From NCBI GenBank assembly GCA_015522785.1, contig WALP01000030.1, positions 18,879-82,878 of the forward strand: DNA of 64,000 bases. The letters are read 5' to 3'. Shown piece by piece: positions 48,229 to 56,549 of the stretch. Within the stretch, counting starts at the first letter, position 1. Every line of letters starts with the position of its first letter. Below the pieces are notes generated by a model that ran no database searches, had not been told where the DNA came from, and saw only the letters and a program-made list of their open reading frames with translations. The position numbers and the translations under genes are program-made. Source of the stretch: Candidatus Parvarchaeota archaeon. GTDB taxonomy: Archaea; Nanobdellota; Nanobdellia; CSSed11-243R1.

Positions 48229-49077
48229 TCAAATTGAAAGCAAGTCCAAAACTGTTTCTGCCTTTGTTTTTCTCTTTTCCAGCTCGTTCTTGAGTTCCTT
48301 ATACGTCTCTTCTGATATCTCTTTATTGATAAATCTCTTGTTCAATGTCGCAATCTGTTGGTCAATATCCTTCATAGTCTTCATCAATGATAATTCAGGC
48401 TGCTTTTTCTTCGGCTTTAAAACTTTTACAATTTCCGTTTTTGTTGGCTTCTTTCTTGGAACATATTTTCTGTTCAAAACGCTGTAAATCTCAGACATAT
48501 CTTCTTCCAACTTGTCAAACGCTTCCTTATCTTTCTTGTCAGCATCAGCCGCGAGGACGATTCTCACATCTGCATTGCCGTCATTAATGTCATAAACACC
48601 TGATATTTTTACCCACATCGCGAGGGAAACTGTCTCTTTGATGCTGTATACAATCAATGCAAGTATGAACCATACAGGTGTCACCTCAAGAATCAAATTC
48701 ATATTCCAGTTGTTTGGCACCATTAACGCATACAAATATAATCCAAGAAAACCCGCACCGATAAGGAAAAACAATTTCCAAACCCATGGATATTTAGGAC
48801 CTTTTTTTATCTGCTTGAATGCTTTGATTATGCTTCGAATTGGTTTCAACCTGCCTCCGCGAAAAATGGGTTCCATCTCCTCATCTTCGAATTTCGTCAG
48901 CTCATTGATTGAAGTTTTCCAGTCAGAATCCTGCAGAAGTTCAACTATGAACCCCCTAAGCTCCTCTGGGTCTCCAACTCTTGTATAAATATCATGAAAA
49001 ATATGCTTATTCTTCATGTCTTTAACTTTGAATTGATCTTCATACTTCCCAACAATAGTTTGTTTATCAAAAACCAT
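48229..49077 (-). CDS. Hypothetical membrane protein with C-terminal coiled coil
   Basis: A 282-residue protein. The N-terminal 95 residues are soluble, two spans follow at about 100-125 and 130-152 (WKLFFLIGAGFLGLYLYAL and PVWFILALIVYSI), and a C-terminal coiled coil ends in LKNELEKRKTKAET. I chose ATG 49077 with GGTGA upstream. No family is recognised. Confidence 0.6.
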   Translation of the reverse strand: MVFDKQTIVGKYEDQFKVKDMKNKHIFHDIYTRVGDPEELRGFIVELLQDSDWKTSINELTKFEDEEMEPIFRGGRLKPIRSIIKAFKQIKKGPKYPWVWKLFFLIGAGFLGLYLYALMVPNNWNMNLILEVTPVWFILALIVYSIKETVSLAMWVKISGVYDINDGNADVRIVLAADADKKDKEAFDKLEEDMSEIYSVLNRKYVPRKKPTKTEIVKVLKPKKKQPELSLMKTMKDIDQQIATLNKRFINKEISEETYKELKNELEKRKTKAETVLDLLSI

Positions 49078-49119
49078 TTTGTTCACCAATAAATAGAATA
49101 AAACCCTAACTTAAAAACA

Positions 49120-49566
49120 TTATGAAAAAATCTTGCGGGCAGATTCGACAAAATTCCCAATCTTAGCTGGGTAACCCTCCAGCGAGATTATAATTTGTAC
49201 AGCATCCTCGCAATTGCACAAAACAATTTTTTCATTCTTGAACGCCTGCTGCTTGTCAAAGCGCATATAAAACTTGCCATCATCATCTATACGTTTGCGT
49301 ATTTCACCTGACAATGTTTCTTTGTCCTTTCTTGAAAGAGATGAGACAATAAAGTCCAGTGTTTTTTGTGCTTTTTTACCTTTTACATCTGCGGATAATA
49401 TCTTCACTTTAGTGCCATATGCGCCGTCCCGAGATTTCTGCTTTATGTCCTTCTTACTAAAAAACAACTCAAACGCCTTTTTGACTTTCTCAATGTCTTC
49501 GCTTTCGTGGCAAAAGGTTTCTCCATGTATTGAATGTATTGGGGAATGTATTGGGAATTTTGACAT
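49120..49566 (-). CDS. Predicted RNA-binding exosome subunit (COG1325 family)
   Basis: A 148-residue protein resembling the archaeal predicted exosome subunit family (PF01877, RNA_binding). Features are an N-terminal HGETFCHESEDIEKVKKAF stretch, a basic middle with KVKILSADVKGKKA, the SGEIRKRIDDDGKFYMRFDKQ segment and a C-terminal EGYPAKIGNFVESARK. It likely acts in RNA binding. An AAGGTGATTAA site precedes the ATG. It lies upstream of no coupled gene except Dim1 on the same strand, ten bases away. Confidence 0.78.
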   Translation of the reverse strand: MSKFPIHSPIHSIHGETFCHESEDIEKVKKAFELFFSKKDIKQKSRDGAYGTKVKILSADVKGKKAQKTLDFIVSSLSRKDKETLSGEIRKRIDDDGKFYMRFDKQQAFKNEKIVLCNCEDAVQIIISLEGYPAKIGNFVESARKIFS

Positions 49567-49575
49567 TTAATCACC

Positions 49576-50361
49576 TTAAATAAAATCTTTTATCCTTTCT
49601 TTTATCTCAATTATATCATCAATCTCTAAATAAAAAACTTTTATTTCTCCAAGCTTGCCGAGCAGTTTTGGAAGTTCTGTTCTTAGCCTGCTTTTATCCT
49701 TAATTTTCAAAAATTGTCTCGAGTCTATCAGCGCATTAATTACCTTCTTGTTCTTGTGTGTGAAAAGCATTCTCACTACTTCAAAAAGACTGTCATCTCT
49801 TTTTACATCTTTAGGAATCAACTTAACCAAGGATGAATCAACCTTTGGAAGCGGGCGAAAAACACCCTTTGAAATGCTTTTGATAATCTCGCAGTCTGCG
49901 TAATAATTAACCAGCACCGAAAGGCGGGAGTAGTCCTTTATCCCTGGAAATGCAGTCATCCTCTCAGCAAACTCCCGCTGATACATGAGAATTGCAAGCA
50001 AATTTTTGACGCCAGAATGCAATTGTGAGTTAAGGAACAGCAAGATTTTTTCTGTAATGGGTGATGAAATTTCATACGGCAAATTCCCAATTATCTTATT
50101 TACATTTTTTGGAAACTCAAATTCAAGCACATCTTTATTTATTATTTCAACATTTTCAAACTTACGCGCTTCAAGTTTTGGGATTAATTTTTTGTCTATT
50201 TCAACAGCATAAACTTTCCTGGCGCCCGTCAAGTACTTTGTCAACCTGCCGTCAGCGGCACCTATCTCAACAACAACATCATTTTTAGAAATATGCGCAT
50301 AATCTGCTATTTCCTTTAGCAGGCTTTCGCTTTTTATAAAGTGCTGTCCAAATTTTACCAT
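49576..50361 (-). CDS. ksgA: 16S rRNA dimethyladenosine transferase (Dim1/KsgA)
   Basis: A 261-residue KsgA/Dim1 that dimethylates two adjacent adenines in helix 45 of 16S rRNA. The motifs are GQHFIKSESLLKEIAD, VVEIGAADGRLTKYL (motif I), IGNLPYEISSPI (motif IV, NLPY catalytic) and VDSSLVKLIPK. Length is normal. It overlaps the upstream membrane protein gene by seven bases. In most archaea it sits beside DUF655; here two genes separate them. Confidence 0.95.
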   Translation of the reverse strand: MVKFGQHFIKSESLLKEIADYAHISKNDVVVEIGAADGRLTKYLTGARKVYAVEIDKKLIPKLEARKFENVEIINKDVLEFEFPKNVNKIIGNLPYEISSPITEKILLFLNSQLHSGVKNLLAILMYQREFAERMTAFPGIKDYSRLSVLVNYYADCEIIKSISKGVFRPLPKVDSSLVKLIPKDVKRDDSLFEVVRMLFTHKNKKVINALIDSRQFLKIKDKSRLRTELPKLLGKLGEIKVFYLEIDDIIEIKERIKDFI

Positions 50362-51083
50362 TTTACTTTCTCAAACGATTTTATAAAAGAATAAATTGAA
50401 AGGGGAAGCAGCGTTGCCGTTGAGAGGATTACAACAATTCGTCCGTAAAAAGGAGCCATATCAACAAAATAGAGGAAGGAACCCAATAAAAGTACCCCAG
50501 CAAAAACAAACTTTTTATTTATATCTCTCAAAAAGCTGTTTGCAAATTTAAATCCCAAAAACATCCAAATCGACATAAGCAAAGTCATGAACCCACCAAA
50601 TATTCGGTAATCATTTGGCATACCAAGTACATATCTCCAAACTTCCAAGTCGTAGCTACCTGCCTTCGCATGTGTGTAAAAATTTGTCGCATGAGCACAC
50701 CAAACAAAATCATGAAAATTCGACGCCGCAAAAGAAAACAAAAACATGGAAACAATTAAAACAACTATAGATTTTACGGAGAAATTTTTAAAGTAAAGTA
50801 AATATGCTCCGACAGTCAAAGCTACTGAAACTGGCAAGCCTATAAATGCGAAAAGAGCAAATACCCAAAAGTGAGGGCTTCCCCAGAGAACGCCATCAAA
50901 AGAAAGGGAATAATAAAGCGAAAACACAAGAAGAGTATAAGCAGCTAAAAAAATTCCCATTGCGATTGACTTTTTGTGCCTTATTTCTCTGTGCACAAAT
51001 TTTCTGTTAATCACATCAACGCTAATTAGTCCAATAATCACAAGCAACATATACATCAAAATAAGCAAAATCGAACCTATCAT
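50355..51083 (-). CDS. Hypothetical multi-spanning membrane protein
   Basis: A 242-residue membrane protein with about seven spans (including ILLILMYMLLVIIGLISV at the start and TLLMSIWMFLGFKFA near the end). It contains soluble loops with histidines and CAHATNF. No family is recognised. ATG 51083 overlaps the stop of the dph2 gene, so the two are coupled. It overlaps ksgA at its end by seven bases. Confidence 0.65.
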   Translation of the reverse strand: MIGSILLILMYMLLVIIGLISVDVINRKFVHREIRHKKSIAMGIFLAAYTLLVFSLYYSLSFDGVLWGSPHFWVFALFAFIGLPVSVALTVGAYLLYFKNFSVKSIVVLIVSMFLFSFAASNFHDFVWCAHATNFYTHAKAGSYDLEVWRYVLGMPNDYRIFGGFMTLLMSIWMFLGFKFANSFLRDINKKFVFAGVLLLGSFLYFVDMAPFYGRIVVILSTATLLPLSIYSFIKSFEKVKW

Positions 51084-51763
51084 CACAAATCACCAGGATT
51101 TATTACAGGTCTGTCAAACCTTTCGATGTCGTCAATTGCTATTCTTGGGCATGCTGTGTTGACCCATGCTTCAATGTTTGGGAAGTCCAAAAGAGATTCA
51201 GGCGACAACGTTTCAAACATGAATATATACGCTTTCTTTCCTTTCGCTTCTATTTTTTTCTTTAATTCTTTTGCAAGTCCAAGAGCATATTGCCCTGGCT
51301 TTGTACACACAAGAATCCCATAAACCTTTGCTTTTTTTGCCTTTGAAATCGTTTCTTTCCTTAATTTTTTGTATCTCTCAACCTCGCTTTGATTCACTGG
51401 ATTCACAATCTCCGTCACTGGATTTGCCTGAAAGATTGGCTTGTCCAACTCAAGCGAGAGAGATATGGAGTGGAAATAACCACTTCCAAGGTAAATATAA
51501 CAATCAACATATTTTGAAACAGAAAGCGGAGATGTTACATCGCAACCGAGAACCTGCCCTTTTTTAACTGCTCTATAGGTGGGATTCCCTATGAACACTT
51601 CTTTTCCTTTGCTCTTCAAAAACTCTTCAAGCTGACTAAGCTGATTCAAATATTGAATTGTGGTAAAAATTCCAACTTTGTTGCATGAAATCTCAGCGAC
51701 TTTCTCCATAAACTCATCACTAAGAGGTTTCTTGTATTCCACGGGCACAAAAACTGTTTCCAT
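51083..51763 (-). CDS. dph2: Diphthamide synthesis protein Dph2, N-terminally short
   Basis: A 226-residue protein matching the middle and C-terminal domains of archaeal Dph2: GIFTTIQYLNQLSQLEEFL, GQVLGCDVTSP (second cluster Cys), YLGSGYFHSISLSLELDKP and VNTACPRIAIDD (third cluster Cys). Normal archaeal Dph2 proteins have about 330 residues and a first domain with another cluster Cys; here it is absent. A TATA element (TTTAAACC, RC near 51786-51793) lies about 26 bases before ATG 51763, supporting this start. It makes the first step of diphthamide on aEF2. Confidence 0.85.
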   Translation of the reverse strand: METVFVPVEYKKPLSDEFMEKVAEISCNKVGIFTTIQYLNQLSQLEEFLKSKGKEVFIGNPTYRAVKKGQVLGCDVTSPLSVSKYVDCYIYLGSGYFHSISLSLELDKPIFQANPVTEIVNPVNQSEVERYKKLRKETISKAKKAKVYGILVCTKPGQYALGLAKELKKKIEAKGKKAYIFMFETLSPESLLDFPNIEAWVNTACPRIAIDDIERFDRPVINPGDL

Positions 51764-51797
51764 TAAGAATAAAAAAGAAAGAAGGTTTAAAAGACTT

Positions 51798-52529
51798 ATG
51801 AAAATCCTCTTTGATGAAAATGGCAAAAAATTAAATATTGATTTATCAAAAGACCAAGTAAATACTTATCTTGGAGTAATAGAAACAAAAAAAATCAAGA
51901 AGGCGAAGCACGGCGACGTAATCACAACGAGCGCCGGCAAAAAAATAATTGTGCTCGAGGCGGATTTTGTCGATAAGTTTGAGAATATCAAGAGAGGCCC
52001 GCAGATAATAACCCTAAAAGATGCAGCATTTATAGCGGCATACACTGGAATATCCTCCGGAACAAAAGTAGTCGAGGCTGGAAGCGGCAGCGGGGCGCTG
52101 ACATCATACCTCGCTAACATTGTCAAGCCAGAAGGGAAGGTGTACTCATACGAGAAGAGGGAAGACTTTCTGAAAATCGCAAAAGAAAACGTGAAGATGT
52201 TCGGGCTTTCAAAATACGTAAAATTCAAAAACAAAAGCACCCATGACGGAATCCGCGAGAAAAATGTTGATGTTGTTATATTGGACATGCCCGACCCCTG
52301 GAACTCGTTGAAGCACGCAGAAAAGGCGCTGAAAGTTGGAGGGTTTCTTGTGTGCTACTTGCCCAATATAAGCCAAGTCGAAGAGCTTTTGGACGCCGCA
52401 AAAGAAACAAGCCTCAAAACAATAAAAATAGCAAAAATAATACTGAAGGACGCCACATCAGAAATAAAATTCAGAGTCAAAATAAAAAGAAATTCTTACC
52501 TTGTGTTCCTTAGGAAGCTCCCCTTCTAA
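51798..52529 (+). CDS. trmI: tRNA (adenine-57/58-N1)-methyltransferase TrmI
   Basis: A 243-residue TrmI. The N-terminal beta-rich domain (about 1-70) precedes the Rossmann methyltransferase: motif I VVEAGSGSGALTSYLA (about 92-107), VYSYEKRED, and motif IV VVILDMPDPWNSLKHAEKAL (about 158-177). It makes m1A in the T-loop. I chose ATG 51798. It is divergent from dph2 and convergent with the HD gene, with a four-base overlap at its stop. Confidence 0.93.
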   Translation: MKILFDENGKKLNIDLSKDQVNTYLGVIETKKIKKAKHGDVITTSAGKKIIVLEADFVDKFENIKRGPQIITLKDAAFIAAYTGISSGTKVVEAGSGSGALTSYLANIVKPEGKVYSYEKREDFLKIAKENVKMFGLSKYVKFKNKSTHDGIREKNVDVVILDMPDPWNSLKHAEKALKVGGFLVCYLPNISQVEELLDAAKETSLKTIKIAKIILKDATSEIKFRVKIKRNSYLVFLRKLPF

Positions 52530-53302
52530 TACGTGTCCTTGTAAATGTTTCCCCTTTCACTCACAATAGACTCAACTTTGATATACTTACTTAATCCAGA
52601 GTTCCTTAGTTTGGTTAAAAGTATATCCTCAACCTGAAAAACACCTGCAGCACTGCTCATCTTTACCGTAATCTTTACCGGCTTATTCTTTCCGCGTTTT
52701 ATGCTGACTTCATCAATCGCCATCGCGGAGTACTCGTGTATGTCCCTCTCTCCTATATGGAACGGAATTCTTGCCCTACCTTTTGTCATATCACATCCAT
52801 CCGCGACGGAAATTATACCTCCTTCTACAGATGACGGCTTGTAATGGGCCATGTGGCATATTATACCCTCAAGTATTATAGGCAAGATGGTGGATATCTT
52901 TTTTTCATTATCTCCATAATAATCATAAAGAAACCTCCTCAAAATCGGTTGCGCCAAAACAACGGAGAATTCCTCGTGGTTCTGCCTATTGACAGAAATC
53001 CCAATATCATGAAGGTACGCTGAAAGCATAACTGCAAGCTTCGCATCGTTATAATCCCCCAATTTCTCCTTAACAATATTCGGATTTATAGTTTTAGAAA
53101 GCAAATTGAGCAAGTGAAGGGCGTTTCGCGTGGTTATCTTTGAGTGGGTTTCTCCATGGTCATTGTAACCAAGTCGCTTTATAGAAACGATATTTGTATA
53201 TCTCACAAGCGCCTTAACCTCAGCATCATTCGACAGCATTTCATATATTGACACTAATTTTTTATCTTTTAGCAGCTTTTTAATCTCATTGTCAATTTCC
53301 AT
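52526..53302 (-). CDS. HD-domain phosphohydrolase
   Basis: A 258-residue protein with an HD domain: the H in KTIN.. region is followed by LSAYLHDIGISVNRQNHEEFS (HD at about 94-95), a metal-dependent HD motif, and HMAHYK plus a C-terminal D in ADGCDMTKGR. It likely hydrolyses a phosphate ester or nucleotide. A ~60-residue C-terminal extension may be an ACT-like or KH-like domain. Substrate is unknown. Confidence 0.85.
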   Translation of the reverse strand: MEIDNEIKKLLKDKKLVSIYEMLSNDAEVKALVRYTNIVSIKRLGYNDHGETHSKITTRNALHLLNLLSKTINPNIVKEKLGDYNDAKLAVMLSAYLHDIGISVNRQNHEEFSVVLAQPILRRFLYDYYGDNEKKISTILPIILEGIICHMAHYKPSSVEGGIISVADGCDMTKGRARIPFHIGERDIHEYSAMAIDEVSIKRGKNKPVKITVKMSSAAGVFQVEDILLTKLRNSGLSKYIKVESIVSERGNIYKDTY

Positions 53303-53336
53303 GGAAAGAAAAGAAGTTCAAATGTTAAAAAACTTT

Positions 53337-53651
53337 TCAAAACCTAAAATCTATTTCTGGAGTAGTGTTGATTCTTGGTGGAGGCCCCATTGGGAGCAAG
53401 ATGTAATATACTAATGAAACAAAAACACCAACAGAAAGGATTAAAATGGAAGTTACGACTCTTTCAAAGGAAAATGGTGGGTAATATTTTACAAATACCT
53501 TAAATATTTCAATACCTTTAGACAAAAATCCAATTGAAACAATAAGGATGATATCTAATATAAACGTCCCACCAAAAACAAGGGAGGATATGGATATCCT
53601 TCTTTGGATGTCATTAGGTTCTATGCCAAAAAACTTCCTCATATCAAGCAT
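53337..53651 (-). CDS. Hypothetical membrane protein
   Basis: A 104-residue protein with two spans (about 23-45 and 62-90) and a short soluble N-terminus. It begins at ATG 53651 or 53642. No family is recognised. It diverges from the next membrane protein gene with about 60 bases between. Confidence 0.6.
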   Translation of the reverse strand: MLDMRKFFGIEPNDIQRRISISSLVFGGTFILDIILIVSIGFLSKGIEIFKVFVKYYPPFSFERVVTSILILSVGVFVSLVYYILLPMGPPPRINTTPEIDFRF

Positions 53652-53711
53652 ATATTAAAAACCTAACCAGGAATTAAAAATGTTTTTAAAACACAAAAAT
53701 ATTCCTTAATT

Positions 53712-54203
53712 ATGTTACCCAATTTTGTGAGTGTATTCGTAATTGTTATCTCATCTCCAATAACTCACCCAGAATTACTATGGGTGTTAATTCCTGTTTA
53801 TATCAATTGGATAATCGGCGATATATATCAAGAACATAAAGGAACACATATAGGGAATGCCATATCAAATGGTTTCGTAGCACTATGGGTAGGACTGGAC
53901 TGGGGAAGACAAATCACCCAAAACTTTGTGTTAAGCAGTGAAACCCCATTCAAAATAGCAATGATAGGTTTTCTAATAATGTATGGACTGACTGTTTTGA
54001 TAGAGGGGATAAGAGGTAAAGATGTAGCAAGATATATAGGACGTGTGAGAGAAGTCACATACGTTATTATATTTCTCACGCCAATATTTTACGGAATTAT
54101 TCCAATAAGTTTAGACACGCTAATATCTGCACTAGTTTTCTTCCCAATTTATTATATATTAATCGAAATTTTAATGAGAATCACTCCTTCTCCAAGCGAG
54201 TAG
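53712..54203 (+). CDS. Hypothetical multi-spanning membrane protein
   Basis: A 163-residue membrane protein with about five spans. Its segment YINWIIGDIYQEHKGTHIGNAI contains conserved-looking polar residues between the first spans. No family is recognised. A T-rich and A-rich upstream sequence (ACACAAAAATATTCC) may be part of a promoter. The gene ends 115 bases before the short peptide gene. Confidence 0.62.
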   Translation: MLPNFVSVFVIVISSPITHPELLWVLIPVYINWIIGDIYQEHKGTHIGNAISNGFVALWVGLDWGRQITQNFVLSSETPFKIAMIGFLIMYGLTVLIEGIRGKDVARYIGRVREVTYVIIFLTPIFYGIIPISLDTLISALVFFPIYYILIEILMRITPSPSE

Positions 54204-54256
54204 TGGAATTACTGGACAACCCCCTGCAAAATATTAATACCTTCATCTACTACAGA

Positions 54257-54318
54257 TTATTAGCCGGGTGAAGTAATCCTTCACCTACCCTTTTGGGTTA
54301 TCGTCGGAGGTGATAATC
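54257..54318 (+). promoter_or_regulatory. Leader with competing hairpins at a ribosome-binding site
   Basis: GGTGAAG (54267-54273) pairs with CTTCACC (54279-54285) over 7 base pairs. TCACCT (54281-54286) can instead pair with AGGTGA (54308-54313), the ribosome-binding site. A second hairpin, ACCC-TTTT-GGGT (54287-54298), lies between. A TATA-like AAAATATTAATA (about 54228-54240) predicts a start near 54257. The alternative pairings fit translational control of the 40-residue peptide. Confidence 0.6.
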
Positions 54319-54441
54319 ATGCAAGGATATTTTTACAATGTGGATTTTTGGCTTGAAGCTGTTGAAAAGCGTAGGAGAGAATCAACATCGGAAGGTGCAA
54401 AGTGGTGGTTAGGTAGAGTAAAATCACGCTCTTTCTCTTAA
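54319..54441 (+). CDS. 40-residue aromatic/basic peptide
   Basis: A short frame starting MQGYFYNVDFW, continuing with WLEAVEKRRRES and ending AKWWLGRVKSRSFS. It is rich in Tyr, Trp, Phe and Arg. A GGAGGTGATAATC site immediately before ATG is among the strongest in the window. It has a structured leader (54257-54318) and is followed by a T-rich terminator. The strong ribosome-binding site and structured leader support a real, regulated small gene. No family is recognised. Confidence 0.6.
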   Translation: MQGYFYNVDFWLEAVEKRRRESTSEGAKWWLGRVKSRSFS

Positions 54442-54478
54442 TTTTTATTCTTCCCTCCTCTCTTTTTTTTAATTTTAA
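54442..54478 (+). terminator. U-rich terminator of the 40-residue peptide gene
   Basis: TTTTTATTCTTCCCTCCTC and then TCTTTTTTTTAATTTT follow the stop codon, a T-rich archaeal terminator. Confidence 0.5.
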
Positions 54479-54546
54479 CTTAAAAATGACAAATTGACAC
54501 AATTCAATTATAAATATTTTTAAACCTCAATTTGCTTTAGAAAAGC

Positions 54547-54840
54547 ATGGTAGAAGTGACACAAGCACTTTTGCTTCCATTGATAGCCATCGCGTGGCTA
54601 ATCTTTGTTTGGTTGTGGAAGCAATCGGGCTTTAAATCAAAGAACGGATTGAAGTTTGTTGGCATAGGAGCAGCATGGCTTTTGTTCTACCACGCTTTCC
54701 AAGTGTTTGCTAACGTGCTTGCAGGACAAACATACAGCAACACAATATTGTTGATTGGACAGTGGGTAGGTGGAACATTGGCATGGCTATTCGGCTTCAT
54801 TGGAGCGTTGTATTTAGTCATAGAAAACTTCAAAATATAA
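54547..54840 (+). CDS. Small membrane protein with three spans
   Basis: A 97-residue protein with three spans (about 7-27, 37-60 and 67-92), of the type LLPLIAIAWLIFVWLW, with very short loops. No family is recognised. A TATA-like ATTATAAATATTTTTAA lies about 30 bases before ATG 54547. Its stop overlaps the convergent TVP38-type gene by 11 bases. Confidence 0.62.
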   Translation: MVEVTQALLLPLIAIAWLIFVWLWKQSGFKSKNGLKFVGIGAAWLLFYHAFQVFANVLAGQTYSNTILLIGQWVGGTLAWLFGFIGALYLVIENFKI

Positions 54841-55552
54841 CCTTATTTCTTTTTTCCTTTTTTCTTTTTATATATCCCTTAATGAAAGGGAATATCAACG
54901 GCATAGCTATGAAGAATGCCAAAAGCAAAAGTCCAACAAATGCGGAAAGTAATGGGTTATCCAAAAGGTAATACCCAAGATAAGTATAAAAAAAAGTTGT
55001 GGGTATCAACCCAATGAAAGTGCCCCACATGTACTCCTTAAAGTCAATTTTTGTCAAGGCTATTAAATAGCTAGCAAGCCCGAATGACATAACAGGGATT
55101 GCCCTAAAAATGGCAGTCACAAGAGCTCCGTTTTCCTCAAATAGCTCATCTAAATACCCCAAATCCTCTTTTTTGGAAATTTTGATTATAAAAGGGCGCC
55201 CATATTTCTTGGAAATCAAAAAGCATATAGCTGCTCCTATCATGCTTCCGACAATTGAGAGCAGAATCCCAATCAAAGGATGAAATATAAGCCCTCCTGC
55301 GATTGTGAATACAAACCCGGGTATTGGAGCAATAACCGCCTGCACAACCTGCAAAATCAAAAATATTAAAGGGGCAACAATGCCGAAAGAATAAATAAAT
55401 TGACGAACACTATTGACATCAATTGTAGATAAAAAAGAGTATACCCCTTCAAAGGAATTATTCACTACAGGTCCAACAATTGCTAAAGTTACCCCAATTA
55501 TCAGCAAAATTAAAAGAAGAGGGGCTATTTGTTTAAAATTTACCTCACCCAT
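54830..55552 (-). CDS. TVP38/TMEM64-family membrane protein
   Basis: A 240-residue membrane protein of the DedA/TVP38 (SNARE-associated, VTT) family with about six spans. The motifs FGIVAPLIFLILQVVQAVIAP and IAGGLIFHPLIGILLSIVGS, and a basic ISKKYGRPF loop (typical FGR-like), are diagnostic. They may move lipids across membranes. I chose ATG 55552; an upstream in-frame extension has no support. It is divergent from the DNA glycosylase gene. Confidence 0.88.
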   Translation of the reverse strand: MGEVNFKQIAPLLLILLIIGVTLAIVGPVVNNSFEGVYSFLSTIDVNSVRQFIYSFGIVAPLIFLILQVVQAVIAPIPGFVFTIAGGLIFHPLIGILLSIVGSMIGAAICFLISKKYGRPFIIKISKKEDLGYLDELFEENGALVTAIFRAIPVMSFGLASYLIALTKIDFKEYMWGTFIGLIPTTFFYTYLGYYLLDNPLLSAFVGLLLLAFFIAMPLIFPFIKGYIKRKKEKRNKVIF

Positions 55553-55601
55553 ATTTAAGCGATGCAAAGAGTATATATAATACTTTAGATTTCTTGGCAA
55601 T

Positions 55602-56147
55602 ATGAGGGAAATTAAGAAAAATTTCTTCAAAAAAGACGCCGTATGGGTAGCTAAAGCACTGCTTGGGAAAAAATTAAAATTTAAAGGGTGTGAAGGGATA
55701 ATCGTAGAAACAGAGGCGTACAAGGATGATCCTGCAAGCCATGCCTATAAACCTACTCCCCGTTCTATGCCGCTTATAGAAGAATATGGAACGATATATA
55801 TATATCTCAATTATGGTATGTACTACCTTCTAAATTTCACGTGCGACGAAAATGAAGCTGGCGGGGTGTTAATACGCGCGGTTGAGCCCACAAAAGGAAT
55901 TGCAGCAATGAAAAAAAGAAGAAACAAAGAAGATATAACAGAATTATGCAATGGACCTGGAAAATTATGCCAGGCATTTGGGATAACAATGAAACAGCAT
56001 AATAAGAGTGTAGGAGATGAGATTCATATCTATGACATCGGAAAAAAAGTTAAAATAAAAAAATCAAAGAGAGTTGGTATCTCCAAGGGAATAGAATATG
56101 AATGGAGATTTTACATTAAAGACAACAAATTTGTCAGTAAACCTTAA
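55602..56147 (+). CDS. 3-methyladenine DNA glycosylase (AAG/MPG family)
   Basis: A 181-residue AAG/MPG enzyme that removes alkylated purines. The motifs VAKALLGKKLKF, GIIVETEAYKDDPASHAYK (catalytic Glu; about 34-52), YLNYGMYYLLNF and GVLIRAVEP are typical. CNGPGKLCQAFGI ends the core. The length suits a small archaeal member. Its start at ATG 55602 follows a TATA element (TATATAATAC, about 55570-55579). Confidence 0.93.
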   Translation: MREIKKNFFKKDAVWVAKALLGKKLKFKGCEGIIVETEAYKDDPASHAYKPTPRSMPLIEEYGTIYIYLNYGMYYLLNFTCDENEAGGVLIRAVEPTKGIAAMKKRRNKEDITELCNGPGKLCQAFGITMKQHNKSVGDEIHIYDIGKKVKIKKSKRVGISKGIEYEWRFYIKDNKFVSKP

Positions 56148-56171
56148 ATATCCACAAAGTTTGAACTACAT

Positions 56172-56519
56172 GTGGCAAAAAAACAAAAAATCCAATCTGT
56201 AGAATTCACAGCATTGTTAGTGTTAATGGTTTTTTTGGTTATCGTAAAGGTGTTAGACACGATTGGATTTACTATATTGGGAGCATCTCATAGTGCTGTA
56301 ATTTCTATTATAATAACTACAATTCTTGCAGCAGCTCTTGTTGGCATTTTCAAGAAAAAGATGTGGGGATGGTGGACAACAATAATAATGACTATGTTGA
56401 TGTTGATACTAGCAATTTTAGTCTTGCCAAGTCTATTTTCTACTTTAGCTTTGATAAGTATGTTAGTAGAAATAACTGTAATTGTATTATGTATAACACT
56501 TAAAGATTCCTTCAAATAA
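56172..56519 (+). CDS. Small multi-spanning membrane protein
   Basis: A 115-residue membrane protein with three to four spans. It starts with GTG 56172, followed by AKKQKIQSVEFTALLVLMVF. No family is recognised. A leading ATG at 56170 is in another frame. It lies 30 bases before the permease-methyltransferase gene. Confidence 0.6.
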   Translation: MAKKQKIQSVEFTALLVLMVFLVIVKVLDTIGFTILGASHSAVISIIITTILAAALVGIFKKKMWGWWTTIIMTMLMLILAILVLPSLFSTLALISMLVEITVIVLCITLKDSFK

Positions 56520-56549
56520 TTATTTAAACAATATTCTTGTTGAGAAAGT

